From Dastarcus helophoroides (taxonomy: Eukaryota > Arthropoda > Insecta > Coleoptera > Bothrideridae), in NCBI GenBank assembly GCA_028583605.1, contig CM053329.1, forward strand, positions 1,178,001-1,242,000: 64,000 nt of DNA, written 5' to 3'. Positions 29,501-41,455 of the stretch are shown here, in pieces (position 1 is the first letter of the stretch; the number at the start of each line of letters is the position of its first letter). The translations under genes and the position numbers were made by a program. The notes under the pieces are model-generated. The model searched no databases. It worked only from the letters and a program-made list of their open reading frames with translations, and had not been told where the DNA came from.

Positions 29501-30870
29501 TTTTTTACCAACAAGTATATAAAAGCCAAATTATGAACAGTTATTGAAAAATCAATTGTACGCAAATGTATTCATATTTTCCCTGTCTATTAATCCTCAA
29601 CACCGCTATTGTTTGAAATTTTTTATGGAAATAAATGCATATAAAATATTTTATAGTGCATATTTTGCAAGTATTTTAGGACATATTGCATGCATATTTT
29701 TTACTTTTTTTGCTGCATATAATCCCAGCTCTAAATGATCACCTTTGCAAAATACGTAGATTATATTGTTTGTAGACACTGCAACGTTTTTCTCTGGAAG
29801 GAGTAAAAACTAGCACATGCGGGCGGCAGCTCTTCGTCGGTAAGCACACTGGGTCGGAGTCCTTTGGAGAGTTGGGGAAACTGGTTACTAATGTAATCGA
29901 TTCTTAATAGGGGAATCTGATGTTACCTTAAATTTTGGGATCTAAATAATAAATGAAGGGCGCCAGGTAATTTCGCTCGCCGTTACCTAAAAATATTATT
30001 AATTGAAATTACCAAATAGGTATGATCTCCCGATCAAGACTCGACCACAATTAGTGTCTTTAAACAAATTCCTATCTTCTTTTCTTTCAAATGCTTCAAC
30101 TAATTTATTATGAAGGTGGCAAATCAATAAACGGTAGAGGTGGTTTAAATATATTTTCAATAAATAAAATTTATGACTCAAATTTCGAGGGGGCAATATT
30201 CAAAGTTATTATAAATCAAATGTCTAAAAAGGTTGATGATAATAAATAATCAAGAGTGTAAAAAAAAGTGCACTTTTAGGGGCGCTCTTGTTACCATATT
30301 AATACTGAAAATGATCAGAGATAAATTCAAATTACTTGTTAACAATCGAAAGGGTTTATAATTTATAATCTAATTACCTTTTCAAATTAAGACAAGACAT
30401 ACAACACATCAATAAATGGTCCACAGGTTTACAAAAAACTTGCATACATTTTCAATATATGCAAACCAGGGCCAAAATGAAATTATCTAAGTTATATGGT
30501 TATATTTGTAGCAAAAAGATTTCTAATTATTTGTCCAAAAATTCTGAAATGTGGGTTGGCTTTTAAATACAAAGTTAAATTCAAACGGCAGTACCTCAAC
30601 GTTTCTTCAATCACCTGGAAGTCTTCTATCAAGATGTCGTGCCGGGAAATGGGGCTCACCAACGCAGGCCTACAGAGACCAGTGGATCAAAAACAACAAA
30701 GACGGCACAATTCCGATATAAACTTTCCACAGGCAAAGTAGTCACCAAATTAACCAAACAAGAACGAGTTCAGGTACAATACTGCCACAATATCAAAAGG
30801 TCGCCAAACCATAAATCAAAGTGAGAAATGTGATAAACCAAAGGAGCCTGAGATGTTGTTAGGCTCCTTG
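29501..30870. other. anonymous DNA, possible degraded retroelement
   Basis: No gene is supported. GGGCGCCAGGTAATTTCGCT at 29958 and frames at 30639-30824 (SGSKTTKTAQFRYKLSTGKV) hint at old retroelement sequence, but no domain can be named. Confidence 0.3.
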
Positions 30871-30999
30871 ATCAACTACGAAGATTCATGTTGAATAATT
30901 TGGAATATAATTTTGAAATAGGGGGTTAAACGGACATGATTGCAGGGAGAAAAAATTAGCTGCGGCCGAACAATAACATAACCACCTCAAAAACCACAA

Positions 31000-31740
31000 A
31001 ACAGTGTTTTGTTTATGAACGCCACCTAGTAACCAAATAACAGCCACCTTGAGAAATGTTGTGCCGCGAAATTTGAAATTTGCGCACAGAGAAAAAAACG
31101 GAACGTTGCAACACATGAGCATGAGTTTTTTGCTAATATTTCTTGTTAGGACATGAAATCTTATATCTATTGTTTCAAGATATCTGCAACGACTCAAAAT
31201 AAAGTTTATAAATTCATTGATTTAAGAAACCTCTGTGTCATTAGTTTTCGCTTCCTATTCTCTTTTCGTGATATGATCTAGCTTTTGAGCTATCTAATAA
31301 ACTAAAATAGGATCCCATGAATATACAAGAAGATTTAGATTTTCGAGGGCTTTAAAATGTTTTAATAAGGTATTAAGAAAACTTCTCAAAGATACATAAG
31401 AATTAGGGGTTACATTGGATAGTTCGATTATATTTTTTATATGAGTGCGCATTATTACTTTTCTGTTTTCATATCGCAATGTAATAATTTTCATGCTACA
31501 GAATAGTTTACTTCAGAAATTTATAATTTTTTTTGCTTCACTCTGCAATGCCGATTGTAAGTAATAATATTTTTGAATACCCTTTAATGGGGGATTATTG
31601 TTAATAAGGGAATTAAAAGTGTCCCTAAATAAAAACCATTCCTCATATAATCCGGAAAATTCCGGTAATGCAATCTGAGGTAATGGACAATGTCCAAGGG
31701 TAGGCAAAACCTCTTGAAAATTCGTGAAAATGTAGCTAAG
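31000..31740 (-). pseudogene. BEL/Pao retrotransposon gag, C-terminal part
   Basis: Minus strand from 31730: FQEVLPTLGHCPLPQIALPE then FSGLYEEWFLFRDTFNSLI and GIQKYYYLQSALQSEAKKII, the DUF1759-type gag block of BEL/Pao. After a frameshift come NRKVIMRTHIKNIIELSNVT, SFLNTLLKHFKALE and YSWDPILVY, then IAQKLDHITKRE and INEFINFILSRCRYLE to about 31140. The same gag continues at 33386-33717 beyond a ~1.6-kb insertion. Decayed by frameshifts and stops. Confidence 0.8.
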
Positions 31741-33386
31741 GTGTCTGTGAAAACAGCGTTTTTGTTTCAGTCAAATAGACCAAGTAGTTTTCAATTTACA
31801 GAGTTATTAATATCAGTTAATTTCGAATAATTTGCGAGCGGGCGTTTCGTTACGTGACGTCATATTACATATACGGTACCACACTCGCGGTGCAGACCCA
31901 CCGCTTTGTATTAGTTTTGTTATATTTTTATACGTACCCACATCAAAATGCAAGATAAGTATAGTTTTATACTACAGAAAATTTTTATGTTTTACCTTTT
32001 ACACTAATAAATGAGTTAAGTTGATCTAGGTATCGCCCCTTTTTAATAAAAAGTTGAGATATTCATTTCTCATGATCACCTGATGTTTTTAATAAGTAAG
32101 GCGTTAGGCGATTTAGAGTATCCATTTGCTGGATGTAAATCTCTCGTATTTAAAGGGTTCGACCACTAGGAAACTTTTTCACGAAAATATGTTTTATCAC
32201 CGAACGCGCTCAAATGATTTTAATAAAATTTGTAAAATTGGATTTTTGAATCCACAAAATGATCTAGAAACCTGCAATTTTAACAAAGTTCCAGGTTCAT
32301 GTTTTTTATTAACATTTTCCATTTAATATTTCTGTACTGTTAAATCGTTGTAGTTATTGTGTTTGTTTCTCGGAACAGAAGTGACAAGAGAATTATTTAA
32401 TATATTCGACGTTTTGGTGATATAATAAGGAGCATTTTTTAAAAAGTAATCGCAATATTTCTCTGGGAATAATTTGTTGTTTCAGGCAACAGAATTTAAA
32501 ATTTCTTGTAATGTGTAAACCTCCTGTCTCCCCTAAAATTGGATTTAAATTATATTAAAAAAAAAGGGGATCGCAAATTTTCGGAAAATTTTTATTAACT
32601 GTGGTCGTAATTTGATATAATTGATTTTTCTTGCACAAATGATGATGATTGTAGCTCGCAGAGGCAAGGCTACATATTTGTAGAAACAAGTCTTATTTTC
32701 ACCCTAAAAATCCGTTCCTAAAATACGTACAATGAAGTTTGAATCACCTTGTCTATCCAAATACCAAAACGTTGGGAATAGTTGTTATTTTTTCTTGACA
32801 ATTTTGAAAGCTTAAAACTCTAAAACAAAGATATTTTAGTAAGCTTAGTTAATCATAGTAAATATAAAGTCAAGCGTTGTCGGTGAATAATTATCTAAAT
32901 TAAGTTGCCAACGCTGGAACATTTTCTTTTCCAAAAAGAATAATTGTGACAATTAGCAATATGACATTTAGTAATAAGCAATACTTGTTTCATACATCAA
33001 CGTGATCTTCATAACCGTACACACCTCATAGCTTTTGTTATTTCTTTCTTTTTTTTGGGCTCAAATAAAACAACAAAAATAAATTTTTCCCGTGCATTTG
33101 CTGTCATGTTTACATAATTTGGCACAAAGCAATATTTCTTACTTTCTGGATTGGGCATGTTAAGAGTTTTAGCCAGTTTTAGTGCTTAAACAATGCGAGC
33201 ATAAATGCAACATACGCGCGAACATGTATTATGACGTCATAGTATGGAGCGCGGTCCACCAGCCGAAATCAATCTAATAAATTAAATATCTTGAAAACTG
33301 TATAAGATATCGAAATAATTTAAACGCAGTGTTTATTTTCAATGTAGTATACCGTGAACTGAAAATCTATAATTGTGGTTATTCTC
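31740..33386. mobile_element. insertion splitting the BEL gag
   Basis: The gag frame stops at about 31740 and resumes at about 33386, so the 1.6 kb between is an insertion. Both ends carry TGACGTCAT.TTACAT-like sequence in inverted orientation (TGACGTCATATTACAT at 31855, its near complement at 33224-33239) and related TAGTTTTCAA/TTGAAAACTGTA stretches, so it is probably an old DNA transposon with long diverged inverted ends. No transposase domain is recognised inside. Confidence 0.55.
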
Positions 33387-33717
33387 TATTTAACACCAAT
33401 TTGGTGTGCATTTTGAACTTGTACAAGTGACGCTTTATTACAATCATTATTAGAAGGTTTAATTTTCTTTGCTGCATCAATTACATGAAAATATTGATTT
33501 TCTAATTCCTCCCGCTCATTTATTTTATCATTATCTGCTGATATTAATTCAATTTGAGTTTCCACTTCATTAAAATTATTCCAAACTTGTGATAATTTTT
33601 CCAACCGAATCTTAACTTGGTTAATTTTCGAATCATCTACTGTTAGGCTATCTAAAAATGTTTCAAATGTAGTGATCTTCTACGATTATTCAGTTCTCTT
33701 AATTGATTTTCACTCAT
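33386..33717 (-). pseudogene. BEL/Pao retrotransposon gag, N-terminal part
   Basis: Minus strand from ATG 33717: MSENQLRELNNRRRS, a frameshift near 33675, then FETFLDSLTVDDSKINQVKI and LEKLSQVWNNFNEVETQIEL with ELENQYFHVIDAAKKIKPS, the coiled-coil-like N-terminal gag region of BEL elements. It is cut at 33386 by the insertion and continues at 31740. Confidence 0.75.
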
Positions 33718-35480
33718 TATTTATTTATGATTATGTAATTGTTGAAAAGATATTATTATTTCAGTGTTAAATGTAGTGGATTAAATGAGAGCTAGTGCTA
33801 TAAAAACGGCTTAGATAATCTTAATTTTGGTGGGTAACATATTAAAACATACCACTGTAAGTTTTCTGATAAAGTCAATTTTGAATAAGAAAGGGATTAT
33901 AAGTGGACATGAGGTATTGAAGGGTAGAGGTTCTTGATTACTTGATGGTACTGTGTTGATCCTCGGGTCTTCTCATCAGATGTGCAGAATATGACGTTTT
34001 AGACCTTGCAGCAACGGTAATCCACGTTCAGCCTTATCGGTTTTTCTGTTACATCTTATTATTTATTTCAATTTCGTTAATTGCCAATATTTGACATTGA
34101 AGGACCACTAATTGTGGGATTATTGGGCTTTTCCAATAATGCTTTGGTTTTATATGTTTTTATTGGCAGATTCTTAGATACCAACAAATTATTGTTTATT
34201 TATCTCTATGACGTTTTATACTGATATGATTTTTATAACACAAAAATCCAAAACGGCAACAATATAAATAAACGGTAGTACACAAAAACCTCATCTATCT
34301 TTTGACATATTTGAATCTCTTACAAAATTCTGATTAAAATGACATCAAACAATAGGGGTTTGAGGTTAACAATTTTTGAGATATTTAGAAAAATCAAGAA
34401 AATTAAGCCCAAATTGAAAGCTCACTTGAAAGACGGACAACATCCAAATAATCTTATTTTTAGTGCGTAGCATTTCAAAACATCTTTTTCTCAAAAAATA
34501 ATATAATGCAATTTTATTGAAAGAACATTTGGAGTTATGCAGGGTGATAAGCAAACGCAAAATGACATTTTTCTCAAAAAATTCAAACAGCACATCCTGT
34601 ATATTATTTTTTATTTTTATTAAGCAACAGCTAAGCTTTGCTTTGATACAAATATTTGCCGGGCTAGTTCTTATAGTTCGGGAGATATTTAATTTTAAAT
34701 GAAAAAAATTAAAATTCTCTAGATTTATTTTAGTAAGATGCGTTTTTTCTCAAACTTTTTGGACTTAAACAAAAATTGTTTTTAAAATGCACCAATTTAA
34801 TAAATTGTTTTAATTTTAATCATATAAATTACATATTTTCCAAAATATGAACTCTTAATGAAAACATATTGGTTTGGATGCTGCTTATATTCTATACCTA
34901 AATTTTATGCCTCTCTGCTCTATGTTCTCTGCACAGTTCACATTATTTAAGAAAATAAGGGTAAAACTAGTACATGGTACAACATTCGTTCATTCTAGTC
35001 CTTTTTACATTTGTTTTAATCAAGAAAATTAAGGAATTAAACCCATTTTCCCCGAGAACAATGAAAAAATATTAATAAATATATATTTTATGCGCAATTT
35101 TATGTTTTCAAAAAGAAAATAAGTTAAACCTACACTGTAGTCTAATCAAGCTAAGGTACACTAATAACAGTTGTATATTTTATCTTAGATTGGTAAGATT
35201 GCAGTTGGGATGAGACACGTCGAATTTGTGGTCATTACGAGCTGCGGGTGAGGCACCAATAGTTTATAACAATTGAGAGTGTAAACTCAAAATTTTGAAA
35301 AAAAGGTGAAATTGAAAAAAATATTCGAAATTTATTTTACAAAAATTTTACGTAATTGTGATTTAAATACTAGTGGTAAATGTCGAAATATTTATTTAAA
35401 AGTAAACATCAGTGTTGAGGGTGTGTTCGATCCTTTTCGTAGGACCAAAATCTTGTGGATGTGGGTTGATTGTTTTTATT
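33718..35480. other. BEL leader or unrelated DNA
   Basis: Lies between the gag start and the LTR. No gene. Contains fragments of other repeats: ATGCAGGGTGATAAGCAAAC with AAACAGCACATCCTGTATAT near 34540-34605 resembles mariner-type ends. Otherwise AT-rich. Confidence 0.35.
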
Positions 35481-35489
35481 TTAAGTCGG

Positions 35490-35804
35490 GTTGTAAGGCC
35501 GACTTGTGTAACGAATGTCCCCAACGTTGGGCCAGAAATCTGGGGTTTCTATCACTAGTCGGGGATTGTATAATTTATTGAATGTTATTTTTGCTTTTGC
35601 GAAGAACCACTACACTCGCGGTAGACAAAGTAAAAGAAGTGGTTGGTTTATTTACACGGTTTATTGTTCACTCTTCGGAGGTTGCTTGGTTTCTCTAGTA
35701 CTTATTGGCTACTGCCCTTAAAAAATTTACGACCCCTTGTGACAGGGCCAAGCAAGAAAACTGGAGTAGGGCGACCGACAGGTATATACAAAGCCATCGC
35801 AACA
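35490..35804 (-). mobile_element. BEL/Pao LTR
   Basis: On the minus strand a purine run AAGGGGGCCGGCA is followed at 35804 by TGTTGCGATGGCTTTGTATA, typical of a polypurine tract and the 5' end of a BEL LTR. AATAAA motifs occur inside. The far end is near GGCCCAACGTTGGGGACATT (about 35535-35505); the exact boundary and any primer site are uncertain. It follows the pol end at 36033 and precedes the gag start at 33717. Confidence 0.6.
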
Positions 35805-36032
35805 TGCCGGCCCCCTTGAAGTCTTTAACTTCAATAAAATCGTAATATTACAATAAAAAACTAAAAAAGTGAACAAATACCAAAATGAAACATAATTATA
35901 CAGAAATAAAACTTACGAATATACTTACAACTACAAAGATGTTATTAAATTACTATCCTAACATTTCTGAAACTAAAATTAGGTACAAAAGTAAAACATT
36001 AAAAAAATATACTTTTAAAGTTTATCGTTATC

Positions 36033-36850
36033 TTATTCTTCTATGAGTAAAACACATAGTTTTTTGATCGCCCGTTTCACTACACCCACCTTCGTTTTAA
36101 TTGAGGCTACACGTACCACATTGTCACTTCCCGGGTGAACTTCAGTGATACGACCTAAAGACCATTGGAATGGCGGTAGATTGTCTTTTCGAATTAGAAC
36201 CAAAGTTCCTGGTTTTAAGGAGTTGTCTGGGATGCAGCTTCCTTTTGGGCGTCATTGCAATTGAGACAGATATTCCTTGTGCCTCCTTTTCCAAAAATGA
36301 TTACGTAGCTGCTGAATATGTTGCCACCTGGACAATCTGCTGGTGGTTAGGTGGCTCAGGTCGGGTTCGACCATAGCGGTTTCACCAATTAAAAAGTGAC
36401 CGGGGGTGAGTACTGACAGATCATTAGGATCGCAGGAGATAGGGGTGAGGGGACGAGAATTCAAACAAGCCTCAATAACCGTTAATAATGTATAAAATTC
36501 TTCAAAATTTAAAGTAACATTGCCTGCTACTCTTTTCAAATGTTGTTTTACACTCCTGATCGCTCGCTCCCATAAACTCCCAAAGTGGGGAGATCTAGGA
36601 GGAATGAAATGAAATTGGGTGTTTTTTGAGGCCAGTTGTTGTGTAAGTGTATTTTGAAACGTTTCATTTTTGAACAAGTCTGATAACTCTTTTATCTCTC
36701 GGCTTGCGCCTTTAAAGTTAGTCGCGTTATCGCTATAAATATAAGCTACATTACCTCTGCGGAAAATGAAGCGTTTTAAAGCCGCCAGAAAACTGTAAAA
36801 TTGTAAGTTTATCGTGGGTGTTAGTATCTCTCTGAATATGACAGGTTAGC
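36033..36850 (-). pseudogene. BEL/Pao pol, integrase C-terminal part
   Basis: Minus strand from about 36850: REILTPTINLQFYSFLAALK and YIYSDNATNFKGASREIKEL, with the integrase Asp in SDNATNF, then FHFIPPRSPHFGSLWERAIR containing the catalytic Glu (GSLWERA), then the DUF5641-type tail CLNSRPLTPISCDPNDLSVL, TPGHFLIGETAMVEPD and SRWQHIQQLRNHFWKRRHKE. The last block, NSLKPGTLVLIRKDNLPPFQ to VKRAIKKLCVLLIEE, needs a frame change near 36250 and ends at a stop at 36033-36035. The 36252-36850 part is nearly open. Earlier pol domains are absent, cut by the repeat unit at 36829. Confidence 0.88.
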
Positions 36851-37208
36851 TACCGAAACGCGTTAGAGCAACGTTTGTTGTGTTTTTTAATCTTTCTTGG
36901 TTTCAGGGGACAAGTTCTGTATTTCAATATTTGAAGATAACCAAGGACGTCCACCAAACAAATCTTTTCCCCGCGCTAGAGCAGTGTTAAAGCAAGGTTC
37001 AAATGGAAGTGAGACAAACTTTAAGTTTTTATTTTCGTTAGCTCGGAAAGTCGTGGTATTTACCATCTTTCTGAGTATGTATGTATCTCTCTGAAATGAT
37101 AGCTTGGCTATCGAAACGCGTTAGAGCAAACTCTGTTGTGTTTTTTAATCTTTCTTGGTTTCAAGGGACAAGATTTGTATTTCAATTTTTGAAGATAACC
37201 AAGGACCA
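36829..37208. repeat. pair of ~125-bp direct repeats, TRIM-like arrangement
   Basis: Copy 1 (36829-36952) and copy 2 (37082-37208) share CGAAACGCGTTAGAGCAA, GTTGTGTTTTTTAATCTTTC, TTGGTTTCA.GGGACAAG and GAAGATAACCAAGGAC. The ~130 bp between them are unrelated. Pieces of the same repeat occur at 40571-40610 and 38882-38920. This could be a very small terminal-direct-repeat element or two neighbouring copies of one short repeat. Confidence 0.6.
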
Positions 37209-37307
37209 GCCCGTTCCACCAAAATTATAAATATTATAAAAAAGAAGTTCTAAAATTTACGAGTGAAGAAAAGTGAGTGTGTACTTTAAAAAGTTGCCCT
37301 GGTAAAA

Positions 37308-38487
37308 TATACAGGTTGTAACAATATCGCTTCTAACTGCAGGAATCTCGAAAACGGTAAGAGATACAAAATCGGTTAAATTGAGGCAAAGTTGCACAAT
37401 TTGTTGATCAAAAATATGCCGTTGAGAAATCAAAAATATCTCTTGCTGTTCTTGAGATTTTTGAAAAAAGCAAAATTTGGAACTTTCGTTTTTATTATTT
37501 CTTGGCGTTATTTGGAGAATAATCGATAAACTGTACAAGCTTTTTTATTGGCGTTTTTTATTCTTTAGAAAATGGCATGAAGTTTTTTTATAAGACGTTT
37601 CGTCTTCTCGCTATCATCATGAAGTACCTTATTTTAAATAGGGACCTACAATTTTTATTGCATCTTTGTATTGCTTTTGAATTTCCGACTTCATTGATGT
37701 ATGTAACTAAACGTTCCATAACTTTAAACCATCATCAAGGAAAAAACACTTTTTTTTAGATTAACGTATTAAACGCATTAAAATTATAAAAAGATAATTA
37801 GTTGGTAAGAGCACAGGGTAATGGCACAATAAATAAATTTTTACAAAAAACAACAGACATAATCATAGATAACTGACCACCAAAAATGACTAGTAACCAC
37901 GAGTAAAGCAACTATGGATGTCTAGAATAACATATAACAAATAGGAAAGTAACTGTCACATTTCACTTGTCATATTTTATTACATTTTGGTTATCTATTA
38001 TTCAAAAAAACAAAATACGTTAATCTGAAAAGAGGTGTTTTTCCTTAATGACAGTTTACAGTTACGAAACGTTCAGTCCCACAAAAATTTGATACATCAA
38101 TAAAGTCCGAGATTCAAAAGCTATACAAAAATGCAATAAAAATTACAGGTCCATATTTAAAATAATTGATGATACTAGTAAAAATACGAAACGTTTAATA
38201 AAAAAAACTACTTAGGTGATCTTATGAAGAATGAAAAACGTCACATGAAAAAGTGTTTTTTTTTTCTCGATTACTCTTTAAATATTGCCAAGAAAAACTA
38301 AAAACAAAAATTCAAAACTTTACTTTTTTTCAAAAATCTCAGGAGCAACAAGAGATACTTTTGATTTCTCGACGGTATATTACTGATCGCCAAATTGTGC
38401 ATTTTTGCCCCAATTCAACCGATGCTGTATCTCTTACCGTTTTCGAGATCCCTGTGGTGAGAAGCGAATTTGTTACAACCTGTATAT
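37308..38487. mobile_element. 1.2-kb foldback element
   Basis: Ends TATACAGGTTGTAACA at 37308 and …TGTTACAACCTGTATAT to 38487. The left arm 37308-37780 is the imperfect inverse of 38010-38487, with matching stretches CTCGAAAACGGTAAGAGATA (37350) / its complement near 38431, and GCAAAATTTGGAACTTTCG-type sequence. Arms ~470 bp, centre ~230 bp. No coding frame of interest; open frames are shadows of the arms. Confidence 0.85.
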
Positions 38488-39264
38488 TATTACTACTAAT
38501 GAAAGTAAAGCAATATCCAAAAGGAGCGCCCCTTAACTATGGTGCATATTTATAAAAAAAATTAAAAACATTTAGGTACTTCATACTTTCTTAAAAAAAA
38601 AGCAGAAGACGGCAGTTTTATGGCTCCTTCCATTCCATTTTTCCAGACATACATTGAAAAATGGGCACTACATCGCTACTGCTTTCTGCTTTTGAATCAT
38701 ATAAGAGTTGCACTCAAGAAATTGTAGAGAAAGGCAAAGCACAAAATTTAAATTTTAAGCCATCGAAAGTGGAGATAGATTTTAAAATATCATTTAACAT
38801 GTCAATTTCGCATATATGATTTATAATTATATTGTTGTAGAATAAGTAAAAAATAGAGGATTTCTTTAACAATTTACAATCGCCGAACCAAGGACCAGTT
38901 CCGTTCCACCAAAACCAAACCTTTTACAAAGCATGTATGTTTCAAATCCCACGTGCGTCCTGTGGAGCACCCTGTATAAGAATAGTCCTGCCATTTTTCA
39001 AAAACAAAAAATTGGTTTTGAACATTACTTCTACATACATTAATATGAATTATTTTATTACAATTTCGTTCACTGAAATCTTTTTTATTGCGGCCTCAGT
39101 AGAGGAGAATTATAGTTGAATTTTATAATTCTCTTTATTTTTTTTTAATTTATTATTTACCCTCGATTTTGTCTGCGTTTAAAAGAAAAGACATTCATAT
39201 GATTCAAAATGAACTCGGCACTATTGCTAACTTTCTTATTATAAATATAAACTGAACTAGATAT
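38488..39264. other. anonymous DNA with repeat fragments
   Basis: No gene. AACCAAGGACCAGTTCCGTT at 38886 belongs to the dispersed repeat family seen at 37190-37220 and 42040. Confidence 0.35.
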
Positions 39265-40659
39265 ACAAGGTGATTCTAAAAGTAGTGCTATAAATGCAGG
39301 ATCGTATTTTTAAGCTCAAAATAAAACTAAAAGTATATATGCACATAAGTCGTAAAACTCTTCGTTTCCGAGTTACAGGGTGTGGAAAATTACTTCCTGA
39401 TTAGGTTTTTATTAATATTTGCGAAACGTGTACAGATAATTGAATGAAATTTGGGACACCTTCATAACTTTTTGTGCCATTTTCAAAAATCTAAGAACTA
39501 ATTAACAGAACTTAACCAGTGGCGGGTATATCCAGGGGGGTGGTGCTTAAAACGTACCTTATTTATTTTGTGCGCACTTTTACCTCAGTTTAGTCACAAA
39601 AATATAAACTACAAACGTTTATACATAGAAAAGGTACTCTTACTGAAATTTGATATTGTCAACGATTCTCGAGTAAAATGCATTTTTATATCTCGATGCA
39701 TTAAAAACGTTCGTCCAAAAATCCCTGATGTGACACATGGCTGGCTTTGAAATGAGAGAACATAAAATTAGGTGAAATGTACCGGGTGGCCAACCAAGAA
39801 AGGACGCCGGCTATATCTCAACAACGAATCACTTTACAGCTTTAAGGAAAAAATTTCAATAAGAAAAGTGGTCCTGAAAAATCGCTGGAAAATATTTTTG
39901 AAGTTCTAAAATGACCGCTAGGTGGCGTAATAGGTAAGACTGAATAGACAATTAGGATTTTCTCGAAATTTTGCCTAATTAAGGTATATGGAAAATATAT
40001 GCATTGTAATTCTAAAGTATTTTCGATTTGTTTTGCTTTACACTTTTTGTTCTGTCTTTAAAAATAAAGCGGTGGGGAGACATCGAAAAAAAATTTTTTT
40101 TTAATACCATTTACTTCAGTTAGCCTTAAGAAAATTTAACAAATTTAGTCTTTATAGAAAGGGTGCTATTTAGTGTATCGACGGCACTTTCACGTGTTTT
40201 TATTTTAAAATTATTGTCGCTGCTACAGTGCGTTATATAAATCGATAACAAATTTCGGCGTTTTTCTAAAAAAAATAAACAGAATGATATGTCAATTTGG
40301 ATATCTTAAAATAAAGAATTAAAAGCCCTAAATATGAGTAAAAATCGCAACTCGATATCTTTTGTCTAACCGAAGATATTGACAAACAAAGTTTAAGTTA
40401 TAAATAATCACATAGTTTGTCTACAAAACTGGTAAAGTGGCCCTTGAAAAAACTTAACTGCGAAAATGAAATAAAAAAGTGCAAATCTTTGGGGTTGCAA
40501 ATGTCTTTACTACCTGCTCTTCTAACTGATTTGTTATTTTCTCTTATACATTTCTTTATAAAATAAAAAATTGGTTTCAGGGAACAAGATTTGTATTTCA
40601 ATTTTTAAAATCAAAAGATTTAAACAAATGAAAAAGCATTTGACATGCTAACTAACCAT

Positions 40660-40965
40660 TTATTTCGAATGCATGAAAATGCTAGTGATGCTGTTAAATC
40701 TACGCGTGCAGTGTCCCAAAAAACGTAATCAAAGTGAAAGGGTTTTTCTTCGACTAATACATCGCATACGCACCACAGAAAATGTGCATGTTGCTATGTT
40801 CCGAAGATAACGTAGAGGTGGCATCGAGCAAAATATTATAAATGTTTTAGAATATGTGAAATTTAATCCTTATTTAAGTGGTAGAACAATAGCTAATGAC
40901 TTGGGGATATGCTGAACCACCGTTCAAAACCAGGCCCGCGTGGTAGGTAGATAGAAAGTGGAAGT
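40660..40965 (+). pseudogene. mariner-type transposase N-terminal fragment (HTH)
   Basis: In shifting + frames: HENASDAVKSTRAVSQKT near 40680 and then, from 40830, IINVLEYVKFNPYLSGRTIA and NDLGIC followed by a stop and TTVQNQARVV. The NP..S.R.IA..LGI..TTV pattern is the second helix-turn-helix of mariner/IS630-type transposases. No DDE part follows. Confidence 0.55.
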
Positions 40966-41101
40966 CAGTTTTCTTGTCCATTCAGGTCCCCAGATCTGAC
41001 TTGCCTTGATTTTTATTTGTCAGGCGAATAGAAGACCTTGTTTTTGCCAACAAGCCTACAAAAGAAAGGGCATGATCGAAAGAATATGAAATAGTTATTT
41101 A

Positions 41102-41220
41102 TGATACAAGTGTTAAAAGTGACATTTTATTTTGTGAGTGGGGAGTATTGCGGAACGAGCGTAGCGAGTGGAGCAACCCCACGAACAAAATAAAATCACT
41201 TTTAACAAGTGTATCATACA
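41102..41220. repeat. ~120-bp hairpin
   Basis: TGATACAAGTGTTAAAAGTG at 41102 pairs with CACTTTTAACAAGTGTATCA ending at about 41217, and ATTTTATTTTGTGAGTGGGG with CCCCACGAACAAAATAAAAT. The loop contains GGAACGAGCGTAGCGAGTGG. It lies immediately outside the left end of the recombinase relic. Confidence 0.75.
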
Positions 41221-41455
41221 ATATTTTTTGTAAAACTGTTAAATTAAAAGAGAAAATGCTGTCCCTAAGGTTGAATTTTAGATTTATTGTTTGCGTGTTG
41301 AATTACATATTTGACATTTACATCTGACAATCAAGTCAGGTATTGGATAGAGTGTAACTAAGTAAAACAATTGTAAGTTGTTTAATGTTAATTATTAACC
41401 ACAATTGAACCTGTCCTAAAATATTGTAGATTTTATGGCTAATAAACATGAATTT

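Noticed and set aside
30886..31260. LTR of a + strand element, suggested by AATAAAG and TGTTGTTAGG
   Set aside because: The minus strand here continues the BEL gag (KLDHITKRE, INEFINFILSRCRYLE), so it is coding relic and not an LTR.
38253..38555. 100-codon + frame
   Set aside because: Lies in the right arm of a foldback element; the similar minus frame at 37257-37538 comes from the left arm.
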